Origin: Methanobacteriota archaeon
GTDB taxonomy: Archaea > Halobacteriota > Methanomicrobia > Methanomicrobiales > Methanomicrobiaceae
Length of the DNA: 24,832 bases
Assembly: GCA_023396365.1 (NCBI GenBank)
Contig: JAEWWL010000034.1
Location: forward strand, 1 to 24,832
Direction: 5' to 3'
Of this stretch, positions 15,966 to 24,362 are shown in pieces. The position numbers were made by a program, and so were the translations under genes. Below the pieces are notes generated by a model, which saw only the letters and a list, made by a program, of their open reading frames with translations, had not been told where the DNA came from and searched no databases. Each line of letters begins with the position of its first letter. Within the stretch, counting starts at the first letter, position 1.

Positions 15966-17621
15966 ATGTACAGGCCTGAATTAAATCCCGGAGAGACTTT
16001 AATAAAAACCTCTCCGGATGTAACTGTAAAAAATGTCTTGTTTGATGCCATTCTTACAAACAAGCGAATCATCTTTGTAAAAAAAACCGATGATCTCTAT
16101 GATAAAAAGGAGCTTGTTTTTCCGATAAACCTTGTCAGAAAATTTGATCCAAAAGCTGATCAGGCAGGAACACCCACTATTGAATTCTCCATTCAAAAAC
16201 CGGGCGGAGATCTTGGAAGCCTGATTCTTAAATTTAACCAGACCGGAGAATACCGCTATGCTGAAAGGGACGACTGGGTAGAAAGGTTAAGACGCCTTAC
16301 ATCGCAGGCAGGGCCGGCAGGGTCATATGAACCTAAAATGCAGACACAGCCGGCTCCTTCTTTTACATCTCAGGAAAGGCCGCCTTCAAATAATCCTTTC
16401 CAGTTCAGCCCTCAGAATAATCAACAGAATACCGGCATATTTAGCGGTCAGCCTTCTGCTCCGCCTGTTTCTCCCGGTCAGCAGCATCATACGGTGCCAC
16501 CGCGTGATAATCCATACGCGCAGTCTCCACAAAGACCACAGGCACCTCCAGTGCAAAATCCCTATGAAAATACACAGGGTTATACACAGCAGGGAAGACC
16601 CCCTGTATTCCCTCCAAATGCCGAAAGGATGCCACAGCAGCCGGCAGGTGCACGCGGTATGCAGATGCCGCCCGGACATGATCCGGGATTTCCTCAAAAA
16701 TCCACTTTCTGCCGCTTCTGTGGTGCTTCAGTCCCAACAGGATCAGTTTTCTGCCCTTCGTGCGGCCAGAAGGCAGAGCAGGCGCCGCCTGCACAGCAGC
16801 CGCAGGGAATGCAGCAGCGCCCCCCGGCTCCTCCTGTTCACCCGGGAATGCCGCCTTCAGGCAGTCAGTATGGACAAAGACCTGCAAACCCCCCTTATGG
16901 TGCAGCGCCAGGCGGAATCAGTCTTGCAGATGATCCTGAATATCTGAATATGCAGAAGCGAGGAAGAAGAGCTCCTCCTCTTCAGAAAAATCCAAACAGC
17001 CCACCCGGATTTATGGACAAAAAACAGCAGAAGGCATATGAGAAGGCTGAAAACCAGAGGATAAAAGATGAAAAGGCTGCATTAAAAGCAAAACAGAAAG
17101 CGATGAAAAAGAGGCAAAAAGAGGACTATGACCCGTACGGATACAGAGAGAGCAGAATGCCCGATGGTCTTCCAAAGATTATCGGAGGAGTCGTTGCAGT
17201 AATCGTTATAATTGCAGTGGCTTTTTATGCTGTAAACAGCGGAATGCTTTTTAGCTCCGGCACAACACCTTCAGGCTCTCAGTCACAGCCGACTGTTCAG
17301 TACACGCCTGGTTCAACAACTGTTTCTGAAACATTTGGTGACTGGACATACGCCATATATTATCCTGGTGAATGGACAGGAACTATAACAGTAAACGGTG
17401 TTAAATCGGCTATTAAAATTAATTCCGATGAAAAAACAAATTTTGGAACATTCCCTGAGAAAACTTTGGAAAACCCTTCAGGAACAATTATAATATCTGC
17501 AACAAAAGTTGATGGCGGCACCAAATCACTTGAAATTGAACTTAAAAATCCGGACGGAGTCCCAACAGTAGAAAAAGCAGAGGGATCATCTGAAACTGCA
17601 ACTCTTACAAAGACAGTTTAA
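15966..17621 (+). CDS. PH-like/zinc-ribbon protein with one membrane helix and an outside domain
   Basis: A 551-residue multidomain protein. Residues 1-113 form a PH/GRAM-like domain (LNPGETLIKTSPDVTV, ILTNKRIIFVKK, WVERLRRL). A long Pro/Gln-rich, probably disordered tract (114-245) leads to a zinc ribbon, CRFC...CPSC (Cys249, 252, 263, 266). A second Pro-rich tract and a Lys/Glu-rich helix (about 345-385, possible coiled coil) precede one transmembrane helix (about 405-425). After a Ser/Thr linker, the last 95 residues (ETFGDWTYAIYYPGEWTGTI) form a small strand-rich domain, probably outside the cell. The PH and ribbon parts match the 587-residue protein at 19800. It could carry a signal or scaffold across the membrane; no function is established. 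It is likely leaderless. Confidence 0.75.
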   Translation: MYRPELNPGETLIKTSPDVTVKNVLFDAILTNKRIIFVKKTDDLYDKKELVFPINLVRKFDPKADQAGTPTIEFSIQKPGGDLGSLILKFNQTGEYRYAERDDWVERLRRLTSQAGPAGSYEPKMQTQPAPSFTSQERPPSNNPFQFSPQNNQQNTGIFSGQPSAPPVSPGQQHHTVPPRDNPYAQSPQRPQAPPVQNPYENTQGYTQQGRPPVFPPNAERMPQQPAGARGMQMPPGHDPGFPQKSTFCRFCGASVPTGSVFCPSCGQKAEQAPPAQQPQGMQQRPPAPPVHPGMPPSGSQYGQRPANPPYGAAPGGISLADDPEYLNMQKRGRRAPPLQKNPNSPPGFMDKKQQKAYEKAENQRIKDEKAALKAKQKAMKKRQKEDYDPYGYRESRMPDGLPKIIGGVVAVIVIIAVAFYAVNSGMLFSSGTTPSGSQSQPTVQYTPGSTTVSETFGDWTYAIYYPGEWTGTITVNGVKSAIKINSDEKTNFGTFPEKTLENPSGTIIISATKVDGGTKSLEIELKNPDGVPTVEKAEGSSETATLTKTV

Positions 17622-17699
17622 TCAATGAATTTTTTTTCCAGACAATCACTTTTTTTCATATCCAAAACATATTAATTAGAAATACCGGAGTCTGCAGAT

Positions 17700-18449
17700 A
17701 TGTACAAACTGGTTTTGCTCCGCCATGGCGAGAGTGAATGGAACAAGGAAAACCGCTTTACCGGCTGGACTGATGTTGATCTATCAGAAAAGGGAATTGT
17801 TGAGGCTCATGCCGCAGGAAAACTTCTCCTCTCAGAAGGCTATACATTTGACACAGCATATACCTCGGTTTTAAAGCGGGCAATAAGGACACTATGGATA
17901 ACACTTGACGAGATGGATCTCATGTGGATTTCCGTAACACGCTCATGGAGACTCAATGAACGTCATTATGGTGCACTCCAGGGGCTTAACAAAGCACAAA
18001 CAGCAGAAAAATATGGTGATGAACAGGTATTTATCTGGAGAAGAAGCTATACAACCGCACCACCAGAACTCTCGCCGGATGATTCAAGAGCACCTTCAAA
18101 CGACAAAAGATATGACTGCCTGCAGCCGGATGAAAAACCTCTTACAGAATGCTTAAAAGACACTGTTGCAAGGGTTCTTCCCTGCTGGGAGAATGAAATA
18201 GGACCGTGCATAAAATCCGGAAAAAAAGTTCTTATTGCAGCCCACGGAAACAGCATAAGAGCTCTTGTTAAAATTCTTGACAATATATCTGATGATGATA
18301 TTGCAAAAGTAAATATTCCGACCGGCGCTCCGCTGATATATGAGCTTGATGAAAACCTAAAGCCGATAAAACACTACTACCTCGGCAATCAGGATGATAT
18401 AAAAGCTGCAATGGATGCCGTATCAAATCAGGGAAAATCGAAAAAATAA
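17700..18449 (+). CDS. gpmA: 2,3-bisphosphoglycerate-dependent phosphoglycerate mutase
   Basis: A 249-residue cofactor-dependent phosphoglycerate mutase that interconverts 3- and 2-phosphoglycerate in glycolysis and gluconeogenesis. Catalytic features are LRHGESEWN with His9 (phosphohistidine) and Arg8, SVLKRAIRT with Arg60, LNERHYGALQGLNKAQTAEKYG with Glu87, and AAHGNSIRAL with His182. It follows the Escherichia coli enzyme closely along the full length, including the FTGWTDVDLSEKG segment and the tail ending NQGKSKK. GGAG at 17687-17690 stands 9 nt before the ATG. T-rich runs separate it from the gene upstream, and it is convergent with the PKD gene. Methanogens typically rely on the unrelated ApgM-type enzyme, so this gene was probably acquired from bacteria; its base composition no longer stands out. 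Confidence 0.96.
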   Translation: MYKLVLLRHGESEWNKENRFTGWTDVDLSEKGIVEAHAAGKLLLSEGYTFDTAYTSVLKRAIRTLWITLDEMDLMWISVTRSWRLNERHYGALQGLNKAQTAEKYGDEQVFIWRRSYTTAPPELSPDDSRAPSNDKRYDCLQPDEKPLTECLKDTVARVLPCWENEIGPCIKSGKKVLIAAHGNSIRALVKILDNISDDDIAKVNIPTGAPLIYELDENLKPIKHYYLGNQDDIKAAMDAVSNQGKSKK

Positions 18450-18460
18450 CAAACTTTTTT

Positions 18461-19798
18461 TTATTTTTCAATAAAAAGCCCTGTGGAATTATGGATCTCC
18501 TCACCAGTCTTTTTTGTAATCGAAAACAATTCCATGATGAAATTGTAAAACTTTGAGAGTTCATCACGTATCATTTTAGCCAGGGAAGACTCCACACCGG
18601 TCAGGTCAGGCAAGGATGCAGAATCTGCTGCATAAAATCCTGCAGTAGTGTCCAAATCACCACTCTTTTCTTCAGACTCCTCTTTACCGGATTCTAAAAC
18701 ATTAATATAATCATATTCTCTTGAAATATCCGAACCGTCAGGGCCGAACACTGTCAGAGAGATATCATAAGTGCCTGCATTATAGAATGTATGCTGAGGA
18801 TCTTTTTCTGTGCTGAAATAACCGTCTCCAAAATCCCAGTAATATGAATTGATATCACCTGAAGAACTGCTTGTGAACTGAACAGAAAGTGACTCATCGC
18901 CTGATGTTTTGTCAGCATAAAATGATGCAGCAAGATTTTTTACAGATATCATAATCTTATCTGATGCAGTCCTGCCGTTTCCGGTAAGTGTCAGCACAAC
19001 GGTATAGTCTCCGGGTTTTTCATAGATGTGCTTTGGATTTTGTTCAGAAGATTTAGGTGTCGAATCCCCAAAATCCCATTCCCTTCCTGATATTTCACCA
19101 GATGTAATAGTAGATGTGTCAGTAAAATAAACAGCCAGAGGAGCCCTTCCCCTGCTGACATCAGACTTAAAGGATACCACAGGGCCGGGTTTTCTTACAA
19201 CAATATCCTTTGTTGTCTTACTAACTTCACCTGCTCCTCTTGAGACTTTTAAAACAACAGGATATGTCCTCTCCTCAAGGAATGTAAATGTGACAGGTGA
19301 CACGGCAGACTTATCGCTTAAATCCCCAAAATCCCATTCCACTATATTATGCCTTCCATGAGTTGTGTCAGTGAATGTGACGGTGAGGGGCAGATCACCT
19401 GACGAAACATCACAAACAAATGACGCTGAAAGCGTCGGTTCTTCCAGTGAAACTTTTTTAGTTGTGTAATATAATCTTTCACCGTCTTTTTCATCTGTTC
19501 TTACATCAAGCCTCACCATAAATTCAACAGGATTGTTCATATCTACAGAAAGCACTTTTTCATCGTAGGTATGCACAACCGTTCTGCCAAAACCCGCAGG
19601 GCTCCCGTCGCCAAAATTCCACTCCCACTGGTCATCGCCTGATGCATCAGCACCAGATATCAAGCCGGTATATGTCACAGTCAGGTATTCATCTGTATTG
19701 ATATTTCCCTGTTTAAAATCAAAAGAAACATCAGCGGCAAAAGCTGTGCCTGTCAGAAGAAAAGCAAATAAAAATGCGGTTATTAAACCGTATTTCAC
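18461..19798 (-). CDS. Secreted four-PKD-domain protein
   Basis: A 445-residue exported protein. Residues 1-21 form a signal peptide (ends GTAFAA). Four PKD-type beta-sandwich domains follow, each marked by a W-x-FGD core: WEWNFGDGS (about 58), VEWDFGDLS (about 153), REWDFGDST (about 239) and YYWDFGDGY (about 319). PKD domains serve protein or sugar contacts on archaeal cell surfaces. After residue 370 an acidic linker leads to an amphipathic helical tail (SSLAKMIRDELSKFYNFIMELF). There is no C-terminal membrane helix or sorting motif. I chose the GTG at 19798 because GGAGG, lying in the last codons of the upstream gene, is 8 nt before it. The upstream stop is 1 nt away, so translation is coupled. 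Confidence 0.85.
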   Translation of the reverse strand: MKYGLITAFLFAFLLTGTAFAADVSFDFKQGNINTDEYLTVTYTGLISGADASGDDQWEWNFGDGSPAGFGRTVVHTYDEKVLSVDMNNPVEFMVRLDVRTDEKDGERLYYTTKKVSLEEPTLSASFVCDVSSGDLPLTVTFTDTTHGRHNIVEWDFGDLSDKSAVSPVTFTFLEERTYPVVLKVSRGAGEVSKTTKDIVVRKPGPVVSFKSDVSRGRAPLAVYFTDTSTITSGEISGREWDFGDSTPKSSEQNPKHIYEKPGDYTVVLTLTGNGRTASDKIMISVKNLAASFYADKTSGDESLSVQFTSSSSGDINSYYWDFGDGYFSTEKDPQHTFYNAGTYDISLTVFGPDGSDISREYDYINVLESGKEESEEKSGDLDTTAGFYAADSASLPDLTGVESSLAKMIRDELSKFYNFIMELFSITKKTGEEIHNSTGLFIEK

Positions 19799-19799
19799 C

Positions 19800-21563
19800 T
19801 TACGCTCCTCCAAATATCGAGAAGTTGCTGCCCCCGGATATTATGAAGAAATAAAAGCCCAAAAAAATTATAAATGCAGGGATTAATGCAGATATCAGCG
19901 CCTGCATCCCCGATAAATTATAAGTATCCCTCAATCCGATAACCTGCAGCAAAAAAGCCCAGAAGGGTATTATGAAAAGACCAATTACCGGAACAACTCC
20001 TCCGGCAATAAATGCGGTTGCAGAATATATTGAAACTCTGATTCCATCATTAATCTCACTCCTGTAACCCATCAGCCCGACACTGATATGAAGCAGAATT
20101 CCATAGATTACAATAATTATCAGTATTATTATGACCATTTCAAAAACAAAGAAAATTGCTGTTCCAATATCTGAAAAAGTGCTCATAACCGGATATTCGG
20201 CACTGTTTAACGATGAGGCAAACCAGCTTAGAAAAATGATATTTCCAATTGCAAATATTAAAAGCGATATTGCAAGAGAAGGAACAGAGTCAACGGCATC
20301 CTGGCCTTTTGTTCTCTGGTAGATGTCAGCAGGTGATGTTATCATGCCAAAAACCCTGCCCAAAGCTGAGTTCTCCTCAAACAGAGGTTTTCTGCTGCCT
20401 CCTCCAAAAAGTCCGTCATCTTCCGGCTTTCGTCTTCCTGATCTTTTAGGACTCTTTGCTTTTTTGCGTGTCTGCCTTCCTGAAGATGCAGGTGCAAACA
20501 TATCATCATCCATATAGCCGCCGGAGTCATCACCATTCGGTTCCGAATCAATAATTCCACCTGAATATGAAGAAGGAACCGAATAGCCGCAGAACCCGCA
20601 GAATTTTGCACCGGGAGTTATTGTATTGCCACAGTTGGGGCAAAAGCCGGAATCTTCCTGCATCCCCGGAGGTCTTGCCGAAAATCCTCCTGCAGCCGGA
20701 ACTTTTGATGCCTGTGGGGCCATGTCAGCTGCTGTCGGAACATAAATTTCCCCCACACTGCCTGTTGCAAGAATGTCCTGGATTGCCCTCACCCATGTCT
20801 CACGCTCCCCCCAGCGGTTTTTATTGTACCACTGGGAAAATTTCAGAACCATTCTCCTGATATTGCCGTTTCCTGATTCAACAAGAAGCCCTATAGCAGG
20901 TTCTCCCTGATCTCCTGACTCACCCTCGGCGCTTCTTACAGCTGCAAGCGGAATATCAGAAGGCTTGTGCGGCCGGTTTGGATCTGTCAGTGTTATCTTT
21001 TCATTAGTAAGTGTGGCGGTATATTCCTGTGATTTTACAACCACATTTGCAGCTGTAAGAATTGGTCCGCCGGGATACTGCCCGGCACTTCCCTGCGGCC
21101 CTGCGGATTCATAACCTGCACTGCCTGAGATATCTCCTGAATGAAAAAATCCTCCCTGATTATCGGAATAACCGGAAGGGAATGGTTTAGGTGCAGATCT
21201 TACAGTCATCTGACATTCTGATACAACACCCTGCAGTATTTTTTTGAGCTGATCGCGCTCTTTATCCCGTATGCCGGCAAATTCCTGCGTAAATGACAAA
21301 ACCATCTTCTTCTGCGAACCATCAGGTGCACAAAGAGAAAGTTTCAGGGTTGGATCATCAGAAAAATTAGTGCCGCTGCTGATATTTCTGATTACCTGGA
21401 GAGGCACTATGACAGGAGCACTATTCCTGCCCGCATCTTCAGTTAATATAAGCCTATTATTAGTCAAAAAGAGCCTGAACTGTATCGATTTTACATCTAT
21501 ATTAGGAATTTCGGCAAGAATTCCTTCATCGCCGGCCAAATGAGGAATATTCGTTCTGATCAC
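19800..21563 (-). CDS. Two PH-like domains, zinc ribbon and C-terminal Yip1 membrane domain
   Basis: A 587-residue fusion. PH-like domain 1 spans about 14-113 (FRLFLTNNRLILTED). A Gly/Ser-rich linker leads to PH-like domain 2, about 166-265 (YTATLTNEKITLTD, RETWVRAIQDIL). A zinc ribbon has Cys308, 311, 322 and 325. A disordered Gly/Asp then Arg/Lys-rich stretch (335-395) precedes a Yip1-type domain (402-575) with about five helices and LHISVGLMGY, IYSATAFIAGGVVPVIGLF, IPFWAFLLQVIGL. The soluble part should face the cytoplasm, tethered by the Yip1 domain. Its PH/ribbon half matches the 551-residue protein at 15966, and its Yip1 half matches the proteins at 3845 and 5718. The start is GTG with no better alternative. 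It is followed without a gap by the PKD gene. Function unknown. Confidence 0.78.
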   Translation of the reverse strand: MIRTNIPHLAGDEGILAEIPNIDVKSIQFRLFLTNNRLILTEDAGRNSAPVIVPLQVIRNISSGTNFSDDPTLKLSLCAPDGSQKKMVLSFTQEFAGIRDKERDQLKKILQGVVSECQMTVRSAPKPFPSGYSDNQGGFFHSGDISGSAGYESAGPQGSAGQYPGGPILTAANVVVKSQEYTATLTNEKITLTDPNRPHKPSDIPLAAVRSAEGESGDQGEPAIGLLVESGNGNIRRMVLKFSQWYNKNRWGERETWVRAIQDILATGSVGEIYVPTAADMAPQASKVPAAGGFSARPPGMQEDSGFCPNCGNTITPGAKFCGFCGYSVPSSYSGGIIDSEPNGDDSGGYMDDDMFAPASSGRQTRKKAKSPKRSGRRKPEDDGLFGGGSRKPLFEENSALGRVFGMITSPADIYQRTKGQDAVDSVPSLAISLLIFAIGNIIFLSWFASSLNSAEYPVMSTFSDIGTAIFFVFEMVIIILIIIVIYGILLHISVGLMGYRSEINDGIRVSIYSATAFIAGGVVPVIGLFIIPFWAFLLQVIGLRDTYNLSGMQALISALIPAFIIFLGFYFFIISGGSNFSIFGGA

Positions 21564-21968
21564 CTGTTATTATACAAAGATTTTAAGACATCCCGTTTAT
21601 GAGAGATTTTATTTAATCATATTATATCCTTTTTAATTGAGCCCGGCAGAGGAATTATTCCCCTGCTGCGGGAATCAAACACAACAGATACAATTTTTAT
21701 ATGATTATACCGTTAAGACTTCCCTTTTTTTTAGTGAAGTTTACCGGATTTTTGGTAAGAGTTATATTTGTATGTATGAATACAAATCATTTGCCCCCGG
21801 ATATAGTATGAGAATATCCATGTCAGTGATGCAGCAGAATGCATGCAGATTTTTTTAAACATAAAAGATAACTTATGAATTAAAAACCCTGCATGTATTT
21901 TCTCAAAATAAAGAGTAATTTATTTTATCTCAGCAATGTATATCTTTAAAAAAAGTAATAGGATTATT
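21564..21968. other. 405-nt divergent intergenic region
   Basis: This region separates the two-PH/Yip1 gene (minus) from the PEGA gene (plus). It holds a minus-strand TATA-like box (GATATAATAT near 21617-21630), the hairpin at 21642-21672, and a plus-strand TATA-like box (TGTATATC, 21936-21943) that fits a nearly leaderless start at 21969. A 73-codon frame from a TTG at 21637 has no coding character. Nothing else is recognisable. Confidence 0.5.
21642..21672. promoter_or_regulatory. Strong hairpin / 21-nt near-perfect palindrome
   Basis: CCCG-GCAG-a-GGAA, loop TTA, TTCC-c-CTGC-tg-CGGG makes a 12-bp hairpin. The core 21646-21666 is palindromic with one mismatched pair around a central T. It lies 79 nt ahead of the minus-strand gene and about 300 nt ahead of the plus-strand gene. 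It may be an operator for a dimeric regulator or part of an RNA; it is GC-rich in an A/T-rich spacer, so chance is less likely. Confidence 0.45.
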
Positions 21969-23297
21969 ATGAAGCGAAAATTATTAACAATGGCTATTTT
22001 TGCCATCGCTTTGTTTTCTGCACTGGCCCAGCCGGTCTGTGCAGTCGGCGGAGATATGGGATGGTACACAATTCACTGCAATATAAACGGAGCAGGAGTC
22101 TATTTTGACGGAGTCTACAAGGGAGAGATCGCAGGCGGAGTACTCTCAGTTGGTGTATACTCAACAGGCACACCATATTCACAGGTCTCAGTCCAGAAAT
22201 CAGGATATTACACCGCAACAACATCACTTCCTGCCGGACCATCAGCCGGAGAGACAGTTGATGTTTATGTAACACTTAATCCGCAGCCCACTCCCACACA
22301 GACATCTTCCCAAAATGGCGCACTATATGTCACAACATCACCTTCAGGGGCAAGAATCCATCTTAATGATGTATATCAGGGATTATCCCCCTTAACTGTT
22401 TCCGGCCTCAAATCGGGAATTTCATATACGGTTGAAGCAGAGATGGACGGCTACAAAAGCTCTGAAACAAATGTCTATGTCTATGGCGGCTACACACAGA
22501 ATGTATATTTAAGTTTGAAATCACCGGGCTCAGTTTCAGTGACATCTGATCCGGCTGATGCATATGTTGCGGTCAATGGAAAAACCTATGGGAAAACACC
22601 ATACGTGATAACCGGCCTTTCATCAGGAGAGCATGAGATAGAGGTTACAAAAAACGGCTATTACAACTATAAAAAGACAGTCAATGTTATTGAGAACTCG
22701 CAGGTTTCTGTCTATGCAGTCTTAAATCCTATCTCATCCATAAACCAGATACTTGTGACTTCAGACCCTTACGGGGCAAAGATATATCTTGATGGTGTCT
22801 ATGTAGGAGAGACAATGGACGGTGTTTCATTCCCGGTACTGGATGTTTCAAACGGTAATCACCAGCTCAGGCTCACACTACCCGGATATTCTGACTATAC
22901 AACATCAGTCATGATGTCTGGTGCTACAATAAGTGTTTTTGCAGACATGGATGCGGGATCATATGTAAATTCCGGCCTGCTTGCAATATCATCAACACCA
23001 TCAGGCGCAATGGTTTACATTGACGATGTATACCAGGGAGTCACCACACCTTACACTCTCTCAGGAATATCACCTGGTGAACGGACTGTTTTGCTGCGTC
23101 TTTCCGGTTACCAGGACACCTATTCAAAGGTGATGATTTACTCAGGACAGACTTCCACACTTACAATGGGTCTGTCGCAGTCATCCGGTGCAACATCCTC
23201 CCAGACACCTGCTCCGACAAAAGCACTCCCCGGATTTTTATCAGTTCTGGCTGCATCGGGCATAATGATTGCATATATTATAAAAAAGAAGGACTAA
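21969..23297 (+). CDS. Secreted PEGA-repeat surface protein with PGF-like tail
   Basis: A 442-residue exported protein. Residues 1-25 are a signal peptide (MKRKLLTMAIFAIALFSALA, cleavage near CAVGG). Five PEGA-type repeats of 65-75 residues follow, recognisable by S-x-P-x-G-A and x-V-Y-x-G or D-D-V-Y-Q-G cores: VYFDGVYKGE, SPSGARIHLNDVYQG, DPADAYVAVNGKTYG, DPYGAKIYLDGVYVG and TPSGAMVYIDDVYQG. Each is followed by G-x-H-x-I/L-x-L or G-E-R-T-V then a G-Y-x-x-Y/D turn. A Ser/Thr/Pro linker leads to LPGFLSVLAASGIMIAYIIKKKD, a PGF-CTERM-like tripartite end. PEGA proteins are surface layer or adhesion-type proteins in archaea. I chose ATG 21969 because the signal peptide begins there and the TATA-like box lies within the upstream extension. 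Confidence 0.87.
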   Translation: MKRKLLTMAIFAIALFSALAQPVCAVGGDMGWYTIHCNINGAGVYFDGVYKGEIAGGVLSVGVYSTGTPYSQVSVQKSGYYTATTSLPAGPSAGETVDVYVTLNPQPTPTQTSSQNGALYVTTSPSGARIHLNDVYQGLSPLTVSGLKSGISYTVEAEMDGYKSSETNVYVYGGYTQNVYLSLKSPGSVSVTSDPADAYVAVNGKTYGKTPYVITGLSSGEHEIEVTKNGYYNYKKTVNVIENSQVSVYAVLNPISSINQILVTSDPYGAKIYLDGVYVGETMDGVSFPVLDVSNGNHQLRLTLPGYSDYTTSVMMSGATISVFADMDAGSYVNSGLLAISSTPSGAMVYIDDVYQGVTTPYTLSGISPGERTVLLRLSGYQDTYSKVMIYSGQTSTLTMGLSQSSGATSSQTPAPTKALPGFLSVLAASGIMIAYIIKKKD

Positions 23298-23337
23298 AAA
23301 TAATTTTTAAAAACTTTTTCATTTTTTAAAAAAATAT

Positions 23338-23368
23338 TCAGGCTTTAAAAAAATTGCCTGATTTTTTT
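23338..23368 (+). terminator. Hairpin plus T-run terminator after the PEGA gene
   Basis: TCAGGC (23338-23343) pairs with GCCTGA (23356-23361), and seven T follow directly. It lies about 40 nt past the PEGA stop and overlaps the 3' end of the convergent kinase gene. It resembles an intrinsic terminator on the plus strand; further T tracts precede it at 23300-23330. Confidence 0.5.
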
Positions 23369-24121
23369 CCGGGCTTCCTCATTCATGAAGCCGTAGATTG
23401 ACCCTGCCATAACAGGAAGCCATTTAAGAATTTCATCTTTTTTCAGCCCTGATACTTTACAGTACTTTTCCAGGTACATATCCGCCAGCTTTTCATCATA
23501 AATGAAAAAATCCATATAACTTCGGCATGCATCAGCAGCCGGTGAACCGCACGCGACTTCTGCCCAGTCTATAATCTGATATTTTTCTCCGTCAAAAAGA
23601 ATATTCCCGCTGTGAAAATCCCCGTGGCAGACTGAATAACCGTCAGGGAGCAGATTTAATTTTTCTTCAAGAAGCTTTTTCTCCTCATCAGTAATACCCG
23701 GGCTTGCCAAAATTGTTCCAATAAGAACAAGTTTTAAGGGCCTGAATTCGGTTGTTAAAATTTTGTGCATTTCAGTCTGAAGCTCAACAACCCTGTCCAT
23801 ATACTCCTCTGACATCGCAGGATTTTCAGTCATCATATCCCAAAGAGACTTTCCCTTCACTTTTTCCATTAAAAGAGCAGTTCTTCCGGAAAATGTCTCA
23901 ACACCAAAGATCTCAGGCGAAGGAATCCCGCAGTCCCTTACAGCTGCAAGTGTAAAAGCCTCCTGGTAGACCTGCTTTTTTGGCTGGCCTTCGCGATATA
24001 CTTTGGCTGCAATCCCGTCCTTAGAATATATTACTGCCGACTGTCCGCTTCCAATCATCTCACCATAGCGTTTTACAAACTCATCATCACTTTCAATTCC
24101 GTTTTTTTTGCTGTCTGACAT
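23345..24121 (-). CDS. Aminoglycoside phosphotransferase/choline kinase-fold small-molecule kinase
   Basis: A 258-residue kinase of the APH fold, resembling the group described as TIGR02172-type proteins. The nucleotide loop is EMIGSGQSAVIYSK (21-34), Lys40 is the likely ATP-phosphate ligand (IAAKVYRE), the catalytic loop is CHGDFHSGNILFD with Asp168 and Asn173, and the metal-binding IIDWAEV has Asp185. These key residues are all present, so it should be active. Substrates in this fold include choline, sugars, fructosamines and antibiotics; nothing here picks one. GGAG lies 9 nt before the ATG, and a TATA-like box is near 24157-24170. It is divergent from the methionine sulfoxide reductase gene and convergent with the PEGA gene. 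Confidence 0.88.
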   Translation of the reverse strand: MSDSKKNGIESDDEFVKRYGEMIGSGQSAVIYSKDGIAAKVYREGQPKKQVYQEAFTLAAVRDCGIPSPEIFGVETFSGRTALLMEKVKGKSLWDMMTENPAMSEEYMDRVVELQTEMHKILTTEFRPLKLVLIGTILASPGITDEEKKLLEEKLNLLPDGYSVCHGDFHSGNILFDGEKYQIIDWAEVACGSPAADACRSYMDFFIYDEKLADMYLEKYCKVSGLKKDEILKWLPVMAGSIYGFMNEEARKKIRQFF

Positions 24122-24362
24122 TTAATGCTGCTCCATTCCGTTAATAATCGCAAGTACCATATATATTCTGATTCATTTAGAAATATTATAAAGCGGGCGG
24201 ATTTACTTTTGTATTTGCCATTTTTAAAATTTTATTATTGATAATATTCACTTTTTTTGGATGTTTGAATCCCTGCAATAATTCTTTTTAAGGATCTTTG
24301 CCGGTTTGTCAAAAGCCTGATATCTGATGAGGGCTATCCTCTGTTGCAGGGGGATACGTAAA

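Noticed and set aside
16327..16947. 206-codon ORF in another frame inside the PH/zinc-ribbon gene
   Set aside because: It is a product of the Pro/Gln-rich low-complexity codons; the main frame has clear domains, while this one yields an Arg/Leu/His/Ser-rich chain without features.
19799..19813. TTG at 19813 as start of the PKD protein
   Set aside because: It overlaps the GGAGG site; the GTG at 19798 has that site at the right distance and begins directly at the signal peptide.
21637..21858. A 73-codon plus-strand ORF in the PH/Yip1-PEGA spacer
   Set aside because: It starts with TTG without a ribosome site, runs through the hairpin, and its product has no domain-like composition; most likely chance.
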